Translations under genes and position numbers: made by a program
Notes under the pieces: model-generated
Told to the model about the DNA's origin: nothing
Seen by the model: only the letters and a program-made list of their open reading frames with translations
Database searches by the model: none
Shown here: positions 9,643 to 18,871 of the stretch, in pieces
Numbering within the stretch: position 1 is the stretch's first letter
Layout: every line of letters starts with the position of its first letter
Assembly (NCBI GenBank): GCA_015499995.1
Contig: JADNRV010000070.1
Coordinates: forward strand, 1-64,000
DNA length: 64,000 bases
Direction: 5' to 3'
Source: Flammula alnicola
Lineage: Eukaryota > Basidiomycota > Agaricomycetes > Agaricales > Strophariaceae

Positions 9643-12600
9643 CGCTCTCACTTCGGATGCCGCGGAAGGACAGGAAGGACAGGTTTTGGACAAGGCCCAG
9701 GTAAGAAATGCGAATTCGATTCCGTATCGATTCCCTAATGAACATCGGGCCATCGTCCAGCAGGTAGACGCTGTGCCAGCTGCAGCAGACGGGCGTCTTG
9801 CCCCTCACTTGTCCGACCCTCGCTCAATCGTCTCTCATCCATCCGTCTCTCGCCCGCTGCCTTACGACGGAACCCCGAAGTCTTCGATGGACGACGGACC
9901 ACGTTTACGCATCTCGGATTACAACGTTACCGCGGATCGCTCGCCCCAAGGCGAAATCGATTCAGACACCGCGGCAGGACAGATTGTGCATACCTCGGAC
10001 AAGGCCAGGGTAAGCACAATCCACCCAATTCCACAACGACTAGCTAACGCGACACGGGTTATCGTTCAGCAGGGAAAACGCGCCTCGCAGAGCAATACTG
10101 CTGCCCATGAGGTTGCCCGCTCCCTCGACGACCGTCTCATCGCTGCCCGCACCATCACCGACGGACCTCTCGCTGTCTACTCCCTCAACGACAGTCCTCT
10201 CACTACCGGTTCCCCCAACTCTCACCTACCCCCTTCGAACACAACCACAGACGCAACACAGGTCAACACCCTACATATTCGTACCTCGGATTTCGACTCA
10301 ACCATGGAACGCTCGCTTCATAGCGACATCGATTCGGATGCCGCGGAAGAGTGCATAATGGGAATAGCCCAGGTACGCACTGCAACATCGCTGCTACATC
10401 CATTATCTAACGACAAATGGACTATCGTTCAGCACGGAAATTCCGCACTGCAGCCTAGTACCATTGCTCAAGAGAATGCACAACCCACGGAAGGACCGAC
10501 TTTGGCACAAGCTGAGGTACGTTCGACGTCATTGACGTCGCGGCAACACGCTGATGATGGTATTGTTCATCAGGCAGAGTCTGCATCGCAGCTCAGTGCG
10601 GCTACCCTAGAAACTGCGCGCGCTGCGTTAGAAAGCCTATTCGGCCCAAGATCCATTGCCTCTCGCCCTCGACGACCTCTTCCGACTCGATTCCCCCTGA
10701 ATAGACCCCCTACACCCCCCATTCATCGTGCGCCAACGCCGGATCCACGAATTAAGCCCCCTCGTGCGTTTACGTTGGAGCTACCTGTATATCCTACTCG
10801 TGCGTCTACGCCAGAGTCGCCGTTGTCATCGTCTCTCCTACAAACACCACCGTCATCTAAGTCTCGTGCGTACGCCCTTTCACCAATTGATGAATTCAGC
10901 GTTGAACTCTTGCAACCAGAGTCCGTCGAGTCGTCATTGATGCACCTTGACCCGCCTTACGTCCCCACCTCCAATATACGCTCTGTTCTTGCATTGACCA
11001 TTCAACCCTCCGAGTCTCCTTCTTTCACGTCCTCTATGCCATCCTCTCCATTGAGCAACCAGGGTAACACCGCTGGAGCTTCTGTCAAGTTGGAGGAATC
11101 CATGTCGCCATCTCTTTCGAGTCGCATGAGTGAAACCCCTCAAGTTCTTACCCTCACTCGAAGTGCGATAGCACTACCTGATATACAGGAGATCCTTAGG
11201 TCCAGTACGTTACAAAAGCCTGTCTCTAATGATAGTGACTCACCAAATATACCTAAAGCTTCCCCTTTGCTACTGTCTACCCCAATGAACAAGGCGAAGC
11301 ATCTTCTTGACACACCACCTGGTCTAGCGCCACCTAAGCGCCTTCGTCTTCACAATGCTATTCCGGCTACACCTTATACGTTCGATATTCGACCTCCAGC
11401 TCCCTATATACTAGCTTATGGCCCCTTCACTCCAATCGAAACTGGTTATCCACGTTCCCTTCCCTTAACCCATGACTATCGCGTATTCATGATGCATGCT
11501 GTCGGTGTCGACCCACATCGCCGATTTGCGTACGGAAACCATAGCCTTTTCAACCATGCACCCCTTATTGTCACCCTTCCATCCTTATCTAATAACGACC
11601 TTTACTTCCCACTCCCTTCTATGCAACTCGAGTTCGTTGAAGATGTTATATCTCTTCTTAGAGGCCAACATTCCCAACGTGATGGTCTTCCTATCCCCCA
11701 CGAACTTTTGACGTATCAGATGAAGTTCACTGTCGACAAAAACGCCGACCCTGTCTACCGATTCCCTCTTATCGAAAGCCTCTTTGCTCTTGCTGTGTTC
11801 TGGTTCGCAGAAGAACACTTCCCTGACTCAGACTCGGATGAACCTTCACATTCGCATTACTTGCAGCGACAACCTGTTTACGATAACACCAGCTCGGACA
11901 TGGACAACTTTCTCGACTCAGACTCTGATTCGTACTGGGACAGTCTTTCTACTTCGGAAACCCTCTCGAGCTCATCCTCTGATTCTCCAAAGCTTTCGCC
12001 ATTAGAGCTGGAGTTTAAGGATGGAAAGGCGCCTGTTGGACTATTGTTCAATGAGTACGTTACAGTATCTCCTTCTGATACTCAAGCTAATCTATCTCAA
12101 CCTCCTTCTAGCAACCCGATTGTTGCAATCAAGTCCGAATCTCCACCTCCATCCCTTGATTATCCCTATGATTCTGATACCTTTGCTGAACATGAAGGTC
12201 ATTCACTTGTCGTTGGCGTCATCGCTTATGGACCCTTCCCCCTCGTACCAACCTCCGAATCCTACTCTTCATCCCAACTACTCTTAGCTCACACCTATCG
12301 CGCACATTTCGTATCTACGGACGAACTTGACGCTCGAGAAAACTTCATTTACGAAGGCGCTGATAGTCTCACATACCAACAAGACTTCAATCTCGATCTT
12401 CCTGCTCCTCTCAAAGACCCCTTACCTGCCGACTTCACACTTTTCATCCAACGTTTCGAACAATATCTTCAGGGATATTCGCCAGAGAAATACGGGATTG
12501 AGCTACCACTTTCGGTTCTTGATGACCGAGAACTCTGTGGATACGACCAGACTGGAGAGCCTCTATACCGCTTCAAGGGCGCTGAGAAGCTTATCGCCAC

Positions 12601-13477
12601 CGCTGTGTCTAGAATTCGAAGCAAGAAGCTTCATCGTCGCTTGCCTACCACCCCTCCTGATTACGGAGACCTCGTTCTTGCCAGCTACCCGCTTATCAAT
12701 CATGAAAACGATGTCGAGTTTGTTCCACCACAAATCCCTTACCGCCGAGTCATCTTCTCTGATGATGAACCACGAGACGAACGTGACGATGGCAGTACCC
12801 TTTATTACTGCGGAATGCTTGGTCGCCGTGAGGCTTTTCGCTTTCACTACCATTGGCCTTCTCTTTATGACCCTCTCGTTAACCTGGCCTCTACCACGTT
12901 TGAACTTTTCCTACTCCATGCCCATCCCCGATCTCAGAGACTCCCAGACGAACCAACACCTGACTGGGACAGCCTTCTTTTCCCCCGGAAATTTCACGAA
13001 GTCTTTCCAGACCATACTCCGACTTCGCTATTGGAGAGTGTTAATGCCACTGACAAGAAATCTCCCAACCTCTGGGCTCATCGAATTCGACATCTTCTGT
13101 CCTGTCGCAAATCTCTTGGTCTCCTTCTTAACAGCATTGAAGACGTATTCATATGCATGGGATTTCCCCGTGGACTTCGAGACTACATGTTACATCGATC
13201 CCTCAATACCCGTCTCGATTTTACCCATTCCTATATCCTCCAAACATTTGAAGCCCATTATCTTACCGCCGCATACGAATTCTTTCTTCTTGAACATGAC
13301 TCCACCATTGCTCGCTACATACTCAACATTCTCCATATGTTCTTTCCTCGTCCCTTTTATCTCGCCTCTGTCGTGGAGAATATCTGTGTCGTCATTGATC
13401 CTCCCAATGAGTCGATCTCGATCCTCGAATCTGATGAGGAGCTCGACAGAGATGTCGAAATGTACCAAATGGATTGA
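9575..13477 (+). CDS. Large accessory ORF in Ty3 insert, unknown function
   Basis: 1300 codons with no family I recognise. Residues 1-350 are low-complexity and modular: four units of DSDAAE..., then DKAQ or the like, then an intron-like 57-60-nt segment, then a Ser/Ala/Pro stretch. Residues about 350-600 are Pro/Ser-rich and disordered (PTPP, ESPLSSS). From about residue 605 the sequence becomes globular, with three diverged copies of a domain (about 605-745, 880-1025, 1030-1140). Copies 1 and 2 share AYGPF, a (T/A)H.YR motif and DP(V/L)YRF or EPLYRF. A helical C-terminal region follows. Asp/Ser-rich linkers separate the copies. The N-terminal overlap with the protease frame (9575-9642) suggests a +1 shift or splicing joins them. 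Pol follows in a third frame just after the stop, again needing +1. Confidence 0.6.
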   Translation: MNPPSTTSQLTQASDHHLFGLHDALTSDAAEGQEGQVLDKAQVRNANSIPYRFPNEHRAIVQQVDAVPAAADGRLAPHLSDPRSIVSHPSVSRPLPYDGTPKSSMDDGPRLRISDYNVTADRSPQGEIDSDTAAGQIVHTSDKARVSTIHPIPQRLANATRVIVQQGKRASQSNTAAHEVARSLDDRLIAARTITDGPLAVYSLNDSPLTTGSPNSHLPPSNTTTDATQVNTLHIRTSDFDSTMERSLHSDIDSDAAEECIMGIAQVRTATSLLHPLSNDKWTIVQHGNSALQPSTIAQENAQPTEGPTLAQAEVRSTSLTSRQHADDGIVHQAESASQLSAATLETARAALESLFGPRSIASRPRRPLPTRFPLNRPPTPPIHRAPTPDPRIKPPRAFTLELPVYPTRASTPESPLSSSLLQTPPSSKSRAYALSPIDEFSVELLQPESVESSLMHLDPPYVPTSNIRSVLALTIQPSESPSFTSSMPSSPLSNQGNTAGASVKLEESMSPSLSSRMSETPQVLTLTRSAIALPDIQEILRSSTLQKPVSNDSDSPNIPKASPLLLSTPMNKAKHLLDTPPGLAPPKRLRLHNAIPATPYTFDIRPPAPYILAYGPFTPIETGYPRSLPLTHDYRVFMMHAVGVDPHRRFAYGNHSLFNHAPLIVTLPSLSNNDLYFPLPSMQLEFVEDVISLLRGQHSQRDGLPIPHELLTYQMKFTVDKNADPVYRFPLIESLFALAVFWFAEEHFPDSDSDEPSHSHYLQRQPVYDNTSSDMDNFLDSDSDSYWDSLSTSETLSSSSSDSPKLSPLELEFKDGKAPVGLLFNEYVTVSPSDTQANLSQPPSSNPIVAIKSESPPPSLDYPYDSDTFAEHEGHSLVVGVIAYGPFPLVPTSESYSSSQLLLAHTYRAHFVSTDELDARENFIYEGADSLTYQQDFNLDLPAPLKDPLPADFTLFIQRFEQYLQGYSPEKYGIELPLSVLDDRELCGYDQTGEPLYRFKGAEKLIATAVSRIRSKKLHRRLPTTPPDYGDLVLASYPLINHENDVEFVPPQIPYRRVIFSDDEPRDERDDGSTLYYCGMLGRREAFRFHYHWPSLYDPLVNLASTTFELFLLHAHPRSQRLPDEPTPDWDSLLFPRKFHEVFPDHTPTSLLESVNATDKKSPNLWAHRIRHLLSCRKSLGLLLNSIEDVFICMGFPRGLRDYMLHRSLNTRLDFTHSYILQTFEAHYLTAAYEFFLLEHDSTIARYILNILHMFFPRPFYLASVVENICVVIDPPNESISILESDEELDRDVEMYQMD
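9701..9760 (+). other. Intron-like segment 2 (60 nt)
   Basis: Donor GTAAGA, branch CTAAT, acceptor TCCAG. In frame and open. Confidence 0.6.
10010..10069 (+). other. Intron-like segment 3 (60 nt)
   Basis: Donor GTAAGC, branch GCTAACG, acceptor TTCAG (a second CAG follows three bases on). In frame and open. Confidence 0.65.
10373..10432 (+). other. Intron-like segment 4 (60 nt)
   Basis: Donor GTACGC, branch TCTAACG, acceptor TTCAG. In frame and open. Confidence 0.6.
10517..10573 (+). other. Intron-like segment 5 (57 nt)
   Basis: Donor GTACGT, branch GCTGATG, acceptor ATCAG. In frame and open. Confidence 0.6.
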
Positions 13478-13490
13478 TACGTTGATCGGT

Positions 13491-16400
13491 ATGTCTGAAA
13501 TCTTTCAATCTAGATATCAGAAACTTATCCAGTATCAGTTTCCTTTACCAGATGCCTTCTTTTCTCACTCGATATCTTCCTTTCTTGCCTTTCTCTTACC
13601 CTCTATGCCTTTTCCCTTGAAACTAGAATCCTATGTCTATCCTCTCTACTCTGATTATCGAATTCTATCCTTTACCTCTAACTCTTTTTCATATGATCCC
13701 TTTTACCTAGATTTCTTTAACGCTTGGCCGTACATTTCCAGTTTTAAACCTATGTTTCAAATCTATCCTTTTAACTTTAGCTTGTTCACAAATATGGACA
13801 CTTATGTTGATTACGGATCACAACCTACTAGATATGTTGAGAATCCATCTTTTACTTCTGACTTTGATTCTAAATTAAGTCTTAAGTCTTTGGAAAGTCC
13901 TATTAAGCCAGAGCACGATCAAATGAAATTATCAACCTTAACTAATCATTTAATCATGTTCCCTGCGGATGCTGAATCAAAACTTAATTATTACGACTTA
14001 AACTCTATCATGTTCCCTGCGCGCCTCCCAAATTATTCCTTCATTCCGAATTTAATATCTTCACCACCAGACATTAAACTATCATCCCTTCCTCAAACTC
14101 ATGCTACTTTGAATACACTGGAAAAGAGAGAAGAAACTCGCAGGATTAACTACCCATCAAATTATCTAATTCAAGTTCTCCCATCCAAAAAGGAAGAAAT
14201 GGAACCAGACTGGAAATTATTCATAGACTTGGAAGACAATCTGCACAAAATTGAAACTCAAGTTGATTTCCATCTAGAAAATGATGATATATATATCCTT
14301 TGCCCCTTCCCTGATAAATCTGGGGAAGACAGTGCCTTATCATTCACCGCCTATAAGCGCGTTGATAAAAAGATCCACCCTGTATCAACTTCATTTCCTC
14401 CTGACTGTCATGTCACTCGCCAAATTCCAGAAGATCCCCTCTTAACTCTACCACCTCTACCATTTCATCCCCCCAATTTTGTGCCCACAACAAAAATCAC
14501 TTATGAAAGAATGAAGGAATTAAAAGTAAACTCAAAAGGATTCCTGTGGCCTGAAGAAGAGAAACTATTCCAGAATATCATGGTACTTAATGAAGCTGGA
14601 ATTGCTTTTGAAGATGCTGAACGCGGTACTTTAAAAGAATCTTACTTCTCACCTTATGTCATCCCAACTGTCAACCATACCCCTTGGGAATACAAAAATA
14701 TCCCCATACCACCAGGAATTATGCCCAAAGTAATGGAAGTATTCAAGCTCAAAATAGGAGCTGGAGTATATGAACAAAGCCAATCTTCATACCGATCACG
14801 ATGGTTTGTGGTACTAAAGAAGAATGGAAAACTTCGGATTGTTCATGATCTTCAACCACTAAACAAAATTACTATTCGAGATGCAGGAATGCTTCCTATA
14901 GTTGATGATTTTGTTGAAGGATTCGCAGGACACCAATGCTATACAGTATTTGATTTATTTTGGGGTTTCGACGCTAGAAAGATTCACCCTAGAAGCAGAG
15001 AGCTTACTGCATTCATGACCCCATTAGGACTGCTTCAGATAACCTCCTTACCCACCGGATTTACCAACTCGCCCGCCGAATTTCAGAAATGCATGGTCAT
15101 GGTACTTCAAGATGAAATGCCACATGTAGCCAATATATTCATTGATGATCTTCCAATAAAAGGACCGAAAACAATGTACCTGGATTCTGATGGACAACCA
15201 GAAGTTTTGAAAGAGAACCCTGGAATTCGTCGCTTTATTTGGGAACATGCTCAAGATGTACATCGAGTTATGCACCGTGTCAGTTGTGCAGGAGCTACAT
15301 TTGCTTCCAACAAAGCCCAGATTTGTTTACCTGAAGTTCTTATTATCGGTCAACAGTGCAATGCAGATGGAAGAGCACCAGATACTGAGAAAGTATCCAA
15401 AATACTCAGCTGGCCACCCCTATCAACACCCAAAGAAGTTCGGCAATTTCTCGGCCTATGTGGAACTGTGCGAATCTGGATTCCAAATTATTCCCAAATT
15501 GTCCGACCCCTTACTGAATTATACCATATTGGGAAAGAATTTATATGGGATGAACGCCGCCAGGCTGCATTTTCAAGAATCAAGGAATTGATAACATCTG
15601 CTCCCGCTCTTCATCCTATTGATTACACTTCTGACAATCCTGTAATCCTTTCAGTTGATTCAAGCAATGAAGCTGCTGGCATGATACTGTCCCAAATAGA
15701 TAATGAAGGACGCCGTCGACCAGCACGATATGGATCAATCCCCATGAGTGAAAGAGAGTCCAGATATTCACAGCCCAAGCTAGAATTATTTGGATTATAT
15801 AAAGCTCTAAGAAAATGGCGATTGTACATTATTGGGATAACCAACCTTCATATTGAAGTTGATGCACAATATATCAAAGGAATGCTAAATGAACCAGACT
15901 TGCAACCAAATGCAGCTATAAATCGATGGATTCAAGGGATCCTAATGTTTGATTTTAAACTCATACATGTCCCTGCAGAGAAACATAAAGGACCTGATGC
16001 TCTTTCACGAAGACCTTTAGCTCAAGGAGAAATTGCTGAAGATGATGACGATTCTTGGCTAGATGACATTGCCTTATTAACCCTGCTTCCTTATCAAAAC
16101 TTTCCCCCATTTCCAACACACCTTACATCCCAAAATCCTCTCCCTAACACATTTAATCCCAACCTCCCTGTAATCTATTCTGCTCGAGCAACTCAAGATA
16201 AATTGCTCCGAGATATTCGCCAATTTTTATCAACCTTAGAATCACCTATAATCAACAATGTACAAGCCAAACGTCGATTCCTTTCCAAAGCCATGGAGTT
16301 TTTCATCAAAGACACAAAGTTATATAAGAGAAATGGAAGCCGATCACCTCTCTTAGTCATATTTGATGGAAAACAAAAGCAATCGATTCTAATGCATGCC

Positions 16401-17525
16401 CATGAAAACCTTGGACATCGAGGTATTCAGACTGTCTATGAAGTTATTCGTAACCGTTTCTATTGGCCTCACATAAGAGCAGATGTTCACCATCATGTCC
16501 GTTCCTGTCATGAATGCCAAGTACGAAGTCTAAAGAGACTGGAAGTGCCATTAACTATTTCAGCACCCACTAGATTATTTTTTAAAGTCTATATTGACAT
16601 CATGCACATGCCAAAGATTGACAATTACAGATATATTGTCGCCGCCAAAGATGATCTTTCAGGAACCTGTGAGGCACAACCACTTCGGATTGCCAATGCT
16701 AAAAATTTGGCTAACTTCTTCTGGAACTTTATTTACTGCCGATATGGAGCTCCACTCAAAGTTGTAACTGACAATGGACCAGAAGTCAAACAAGCATTCG
16801 ATAAACTTCTAAAGCGCATGAACATCCCTCAAATACGCATAACACCCTATAATCATCATGCAAACGGAGTAGTAGAACGCGGCCACTTTATTCTTAGAGA
16901 AGCTATTATTAAAGCTTGCCAAGGAGACCTACGCAAATGGCCTGATCGCGTAGCGGAAGTAGTTTTCGCCGACCGCGTCACTATAAGCCGAGTAACCGGA
17001 TTTTCCCCATTCCAACTTCTTCACGCCACAGAACCGATCTTACCGTTAGATCTTGCAGAAGCTACCTTTTTAGTCGAAGAATTTAAAGCAGGGATCTCAA
17101 CATCAGATCTCTTGGCTCTTCGATCACGACAGATTGCCAAACATCCCGAAGACATTGCACGAGCTGCGGCAACACTAAAGAAAGCGCGATTTGCATCTAA
17201 AGAACAATTTGAGAAGCGATTCAGAAAGCGTATGGTAAGAAATACATACCAGCCAGGAGAATTAATACTGGTTCGGAATACGGCTATTGAAATGTCACAT
17301 GATAGGAAGCATAAACCACGATATTTGGGACCTTACGAGGTATACCAAACCACCAAAGGAGGGAATTATAAACTACGAGAACTCGATGGAACACCACTAA
17401 GAAACACCTATGGTGCTTTTCGCCTACTACCTTACATTACGCGAAAGCATGCGTTTATGCGTGAGAATCTACAGGAAGACTCAGGAACAGAATCGGGCTC
17501 AGATAATCTCGATCACTCAGATTAG
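13491..17525 (+). CDS. pol: Pol: reverse transcriptase, RNase H, integrase (Ty3)
   Basis: About 1344 residues from ATG 13491; the frame is open further upstream but only as a shadow of the accessory ORF. Residues 1-370 are a linker without a known domain. RT lies at about 420-620 (RWFVVLKKNGKLRIVHDLQ; active site FIDDLPIKG near 549, an F.DD form of the YxDD box). RNase H lies at about 715-840, with acidic residues in ILSVDSSNEAAG, QPKLELFGLYKALR and HIEVDAQYI. Integrase has an HHCC zinc finger (about 968-1008; HAHENLGHRG...CHECQ). Its DDE core is D in YIDIM, D in TDNGPE and E in VERGH (about 1034, 1093, 1128). A GPY-type module near 1279 (RYLGPYEVY) follows; no chromodomain was seen. All catalytic residues appear present. 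It encodes replication and insertion of the element. Confidence 0.9.
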   Translation: MSEIFQSRYQKLIQYQFPLPDAFFSHSISSFLAFLLPSMPFPLKLESYVYPLYSDYRILSFTSNSFSYDPFYLDFFNAWPYISSFKPMFQIYPFNFSLFTNMDTYVDYGSQPTRYVENPSFTSDFDSKLSLKSLESPIKPEHDQMKLSTLTNHLIMFPADAESKLNYYDLNSIMFPARLPNYSFIPNLISSPPDIKLSSLPQTHATLNTLEKREETRRINYPSNYLIQVLPSKKEEMEPDWKLFIDLEDNLHKIETQVDFHLENDDIYILCPFPDKSGEDSALSFTAYKRVDKKIHPVSTSFPPDCHVTRQIPEDPLLTLPPLPFHPPNFVPTTKITYERMKELKVNSKGFLWPEEEKLFQNIMVLNEAGIAFEDAERGTLKESYFSPYVIPTVNHTPWEYKNIPIPPGIMPKVMEVFKLKIGAGVYEQSQSSYRSRWFVVLKKNGKLRIVHDLQPLNKITIRDAGMLPIVDDFVEGFAGHQCYTVFDLFWGFDARKIHPRSRELTAFMTPLGLLQITSLPTGFTNSPAEFQKCMVMVLQDEMPHVANIFIDDLPIKGPKTMYLDSDGQPEVLKENPGIRRFIWEHAQDVHRVMHRVSCAGATFASNKAQICLPEVLIIGQQCNADGRAPDTEKVSKILSWPPLSTPKEVRQFLGLCGTVRIWIPNYSQIVRPLTELYHIGKEFIWDERRQAAFSRIKELITSAPALHPIDYTSDNPVILSVDSSNEAAGMILSQIDNEGRRRPARYGSIPMSERESRYSQPKLELFGLYKALRKWRLYIIGITNLHIEVDAQYIKGMLNEPDLQPNAAINRWIQGILMFDFKLIHVPAEKHKGPDALSRRPLAQGEIAEDDDDSWLDDIALLTLLPYQNFPPFPTHLTSQNPLPNTFNPNLPVIYSARATQDKLLRDIRQFLSTLESPIINNVQAKRRFLSKAMEFFIKDTKLYKRNGSRSPLLVIFDGKQKQSILMHAHENLGHRGIQTVYEVIRNRFYWPHIRADVHHHVRSCHECQVRSLKRLEVPLTISAPTRLFFKVYIDIMHMPKIDNYRYIVAAKDDLSGTCEAQPLRIANAKNLANFFWNFIYCRYGAPLKVVTDNGPEVKQAFDKLLKRMNIPQIRITPYNHHANGVVERGHFILREAIIKACQGDLRKWPDRVAEVVFADRVTISRVTGFSPFQLLHATEPILPLDLAEATFLVEEFKAGISTSDLLALRSRQIAKHPEDIARAAATLKKARFASKEQFEKRFRKRMVRNTYQPGELILVRNTAIEMSHDRKHKPRYLGPYEVYQTTKGGNYKLRELDGTPLRNTYGAFRLLPYITRKHAFMRENLQEDSGTESGSDNLDHSD

Positions 17526-17620
17526 CGTTCCAAGAAAGGACAGTCAGAGGAAAATAACCGCAACTAAAAGATTGACGAAGCATGTAAAAAAATCCATACA
17601 TCTTTTCTCTCTATAACAAA

Positions 17621-18601
17621 ATGTCCAGTCGCTCCTCATTCATACTACGCGCCCAGGAAACCCTTCCATTAGACTCTTATTACATACCGAATAGCCGATT
17701 CTCGCTTGACCATTCCGTCCCTGCCTCCCACAATGACAACTCATTCAATTACCCTTCAGTCATCGCGACTGACGTTGACAAGCCACCGCCATCATTAGAA
17801 TCCTCTTCGACAAATGCCTCTCTTTCTTACCCACCCACGGCGCACCTTGCTGGAATGCCCAAGGTTGTAATCTCTCGAACGAAAACTCCTGCCACCGTTA
17901 TTCGCGCTTTGCCCAATAGATCGCAGGACGAACTAGAGGACTTCACCGCTCAAATCGCTAATGAACTACGCTCAGTGTTGCCGCCTAACAACACTACTAT
18001 GGAGCCTCCAACAGACGAAGGATGCCCCTATGCTGCATCTTTGCCATTAACTGGCCGGCCCGACCGTACGCTCCCCTCCAACTATCGTCGCTACATTCCT
18101 GGACTACGTTGGAAGAAGCCCGATGATGTCTACAAAAAGAATCGAATCAGACCCACACCACTCTTTATTCCTTCAAATGCTATAATCATCGTCACTTTCG
18201 CTCATGCCTTTCATTCTACAATATGGCAATTTATTCTTGACGCCAAACACCTTCGCCATACAATGGATCTACAAATTGGAACTCCGGTCATTTTCTTAGA
18301 AAATGAGGATCGTCCTCCGAACCGACAATACTGCTACCACCTCACTCGCATCCGGCTGTATGGAGAACAAGAAAGTTACGTCGAGGCCGTTGCATTCAAC
18401 ATCGACAATACTATTCACACGGAAGGAAGCATCAACATGCCTCCTATTGTCCTCCTTATCCCCAACGCCCTCCTTCACAACTTTCGACATCAGATGAACA
18501 TCGCCCGAGCACAGCAAAACGTGGTGAAGAGACTCTACTTGTTCAAGACCATGTGGAAGAAGAAGTTCGGATCTTTTCGGAACCAGCAGTACCGGCCGTA
18601 G
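17621..18601 (+). CDS. Accessory ORF after integrase (Ty3), unknown function
   Basis: 326 codons in the position where some Ty3 elements carry env, but no signal peptide or membrane anchor is apparent. The N-terminal 130 residues are Ser/Pro-rich and disordered. The C-terminal 190 residues look globular (YIPGLRWKKPDDVYKKNR, AHAFHSTIWQFILDAK), then a basic tail (MWKKKFGSFRNQQYRP). Base composition is closer to the protease-RT insert than to pol, which suggests the two were gained together or share an origin. No known family was recognised. It starts about 95 bp after the pol stop and ends about 270 bp before the 3' LTR. Confidence 0.6.
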   Translation: MSSRSSFILRAQETLPLDSYYIPNSRFSLDHSVPASHNDNSFNYPSVIATDVDKPPPSLESSSTNASLSYPPTAHLAGMPKVVISRTKTPATVIRALPNRSQDELEDFTAQIANELRSVLPPNNTTMEPPTDEGCPYAASLPLTGRPDRTLPSNYRRYIPGLRWKKPDDVYKKNRIRPTPLFIPSNAIIIVTFAHAFHSTIWQFILDAKHLRHTMDLQIGTPVIFLENEDRPPNRQYCYHLTRIRLYGEQESYVEAVAFNIDNTIHTEGSINMPPIVLLIPNALLHNFRHQMNIARAQQNVVKRLYLFKTMWKKKFGSFRNQQYRP

Positions 18602-18871
18602 ATAACACTGGCATCTCGACATCGACCACACCTTTTTATTCTGTATATTTTTATTTATTCATCATTCCTTCTTTTATGCTTGTATACGAAAGCTGAGTTG
18701 GCGGAAGGAGAAAACAGTAAATATATTCCCACTCATGTAACTCTTTTGGACACGAACAATTTTTATCTGTATAAATATATATATTTCTCCTCAATTATTT
18801 TTACGTCAGTGAAAATGAACGGAAACTTTGATTCTGACAACTGAGGACAGTTGAAATCTGTTCCCTGCGGA
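18602..18871 (+). other. Spacer before 3' LTR of Ty3 element
   Basis: AT-rich and without coding potential. The expected polypurine tract next to the LTR is weak (GCGGA). A better purine run, GGCGGAAGGAGAAAA, lies about 160 bp upstream. Confidence 0.4.

Larger units (their letters stand above)
8570..13480 (+). other. GC-richer insert between protease and RT
   Basis: Flanking element DNA (5200-8500 and 13500-17500) is AT-rich, while this block is clearly richer in C and G with C-ending codons. It contains five intron-like segments and the 1300-codon ORF. It looks like acquired sequence carried by the element; the source is unknown. Confidence 0.6.

Noticed and set aside
12327..13490. Upstream extension of the pol frame
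   Set aside because: The frame is open but the protein is Ser/Leu-rich nonsense overlapping the accessory ORF. Meaningful pol sequence starts at about 13450-13491.
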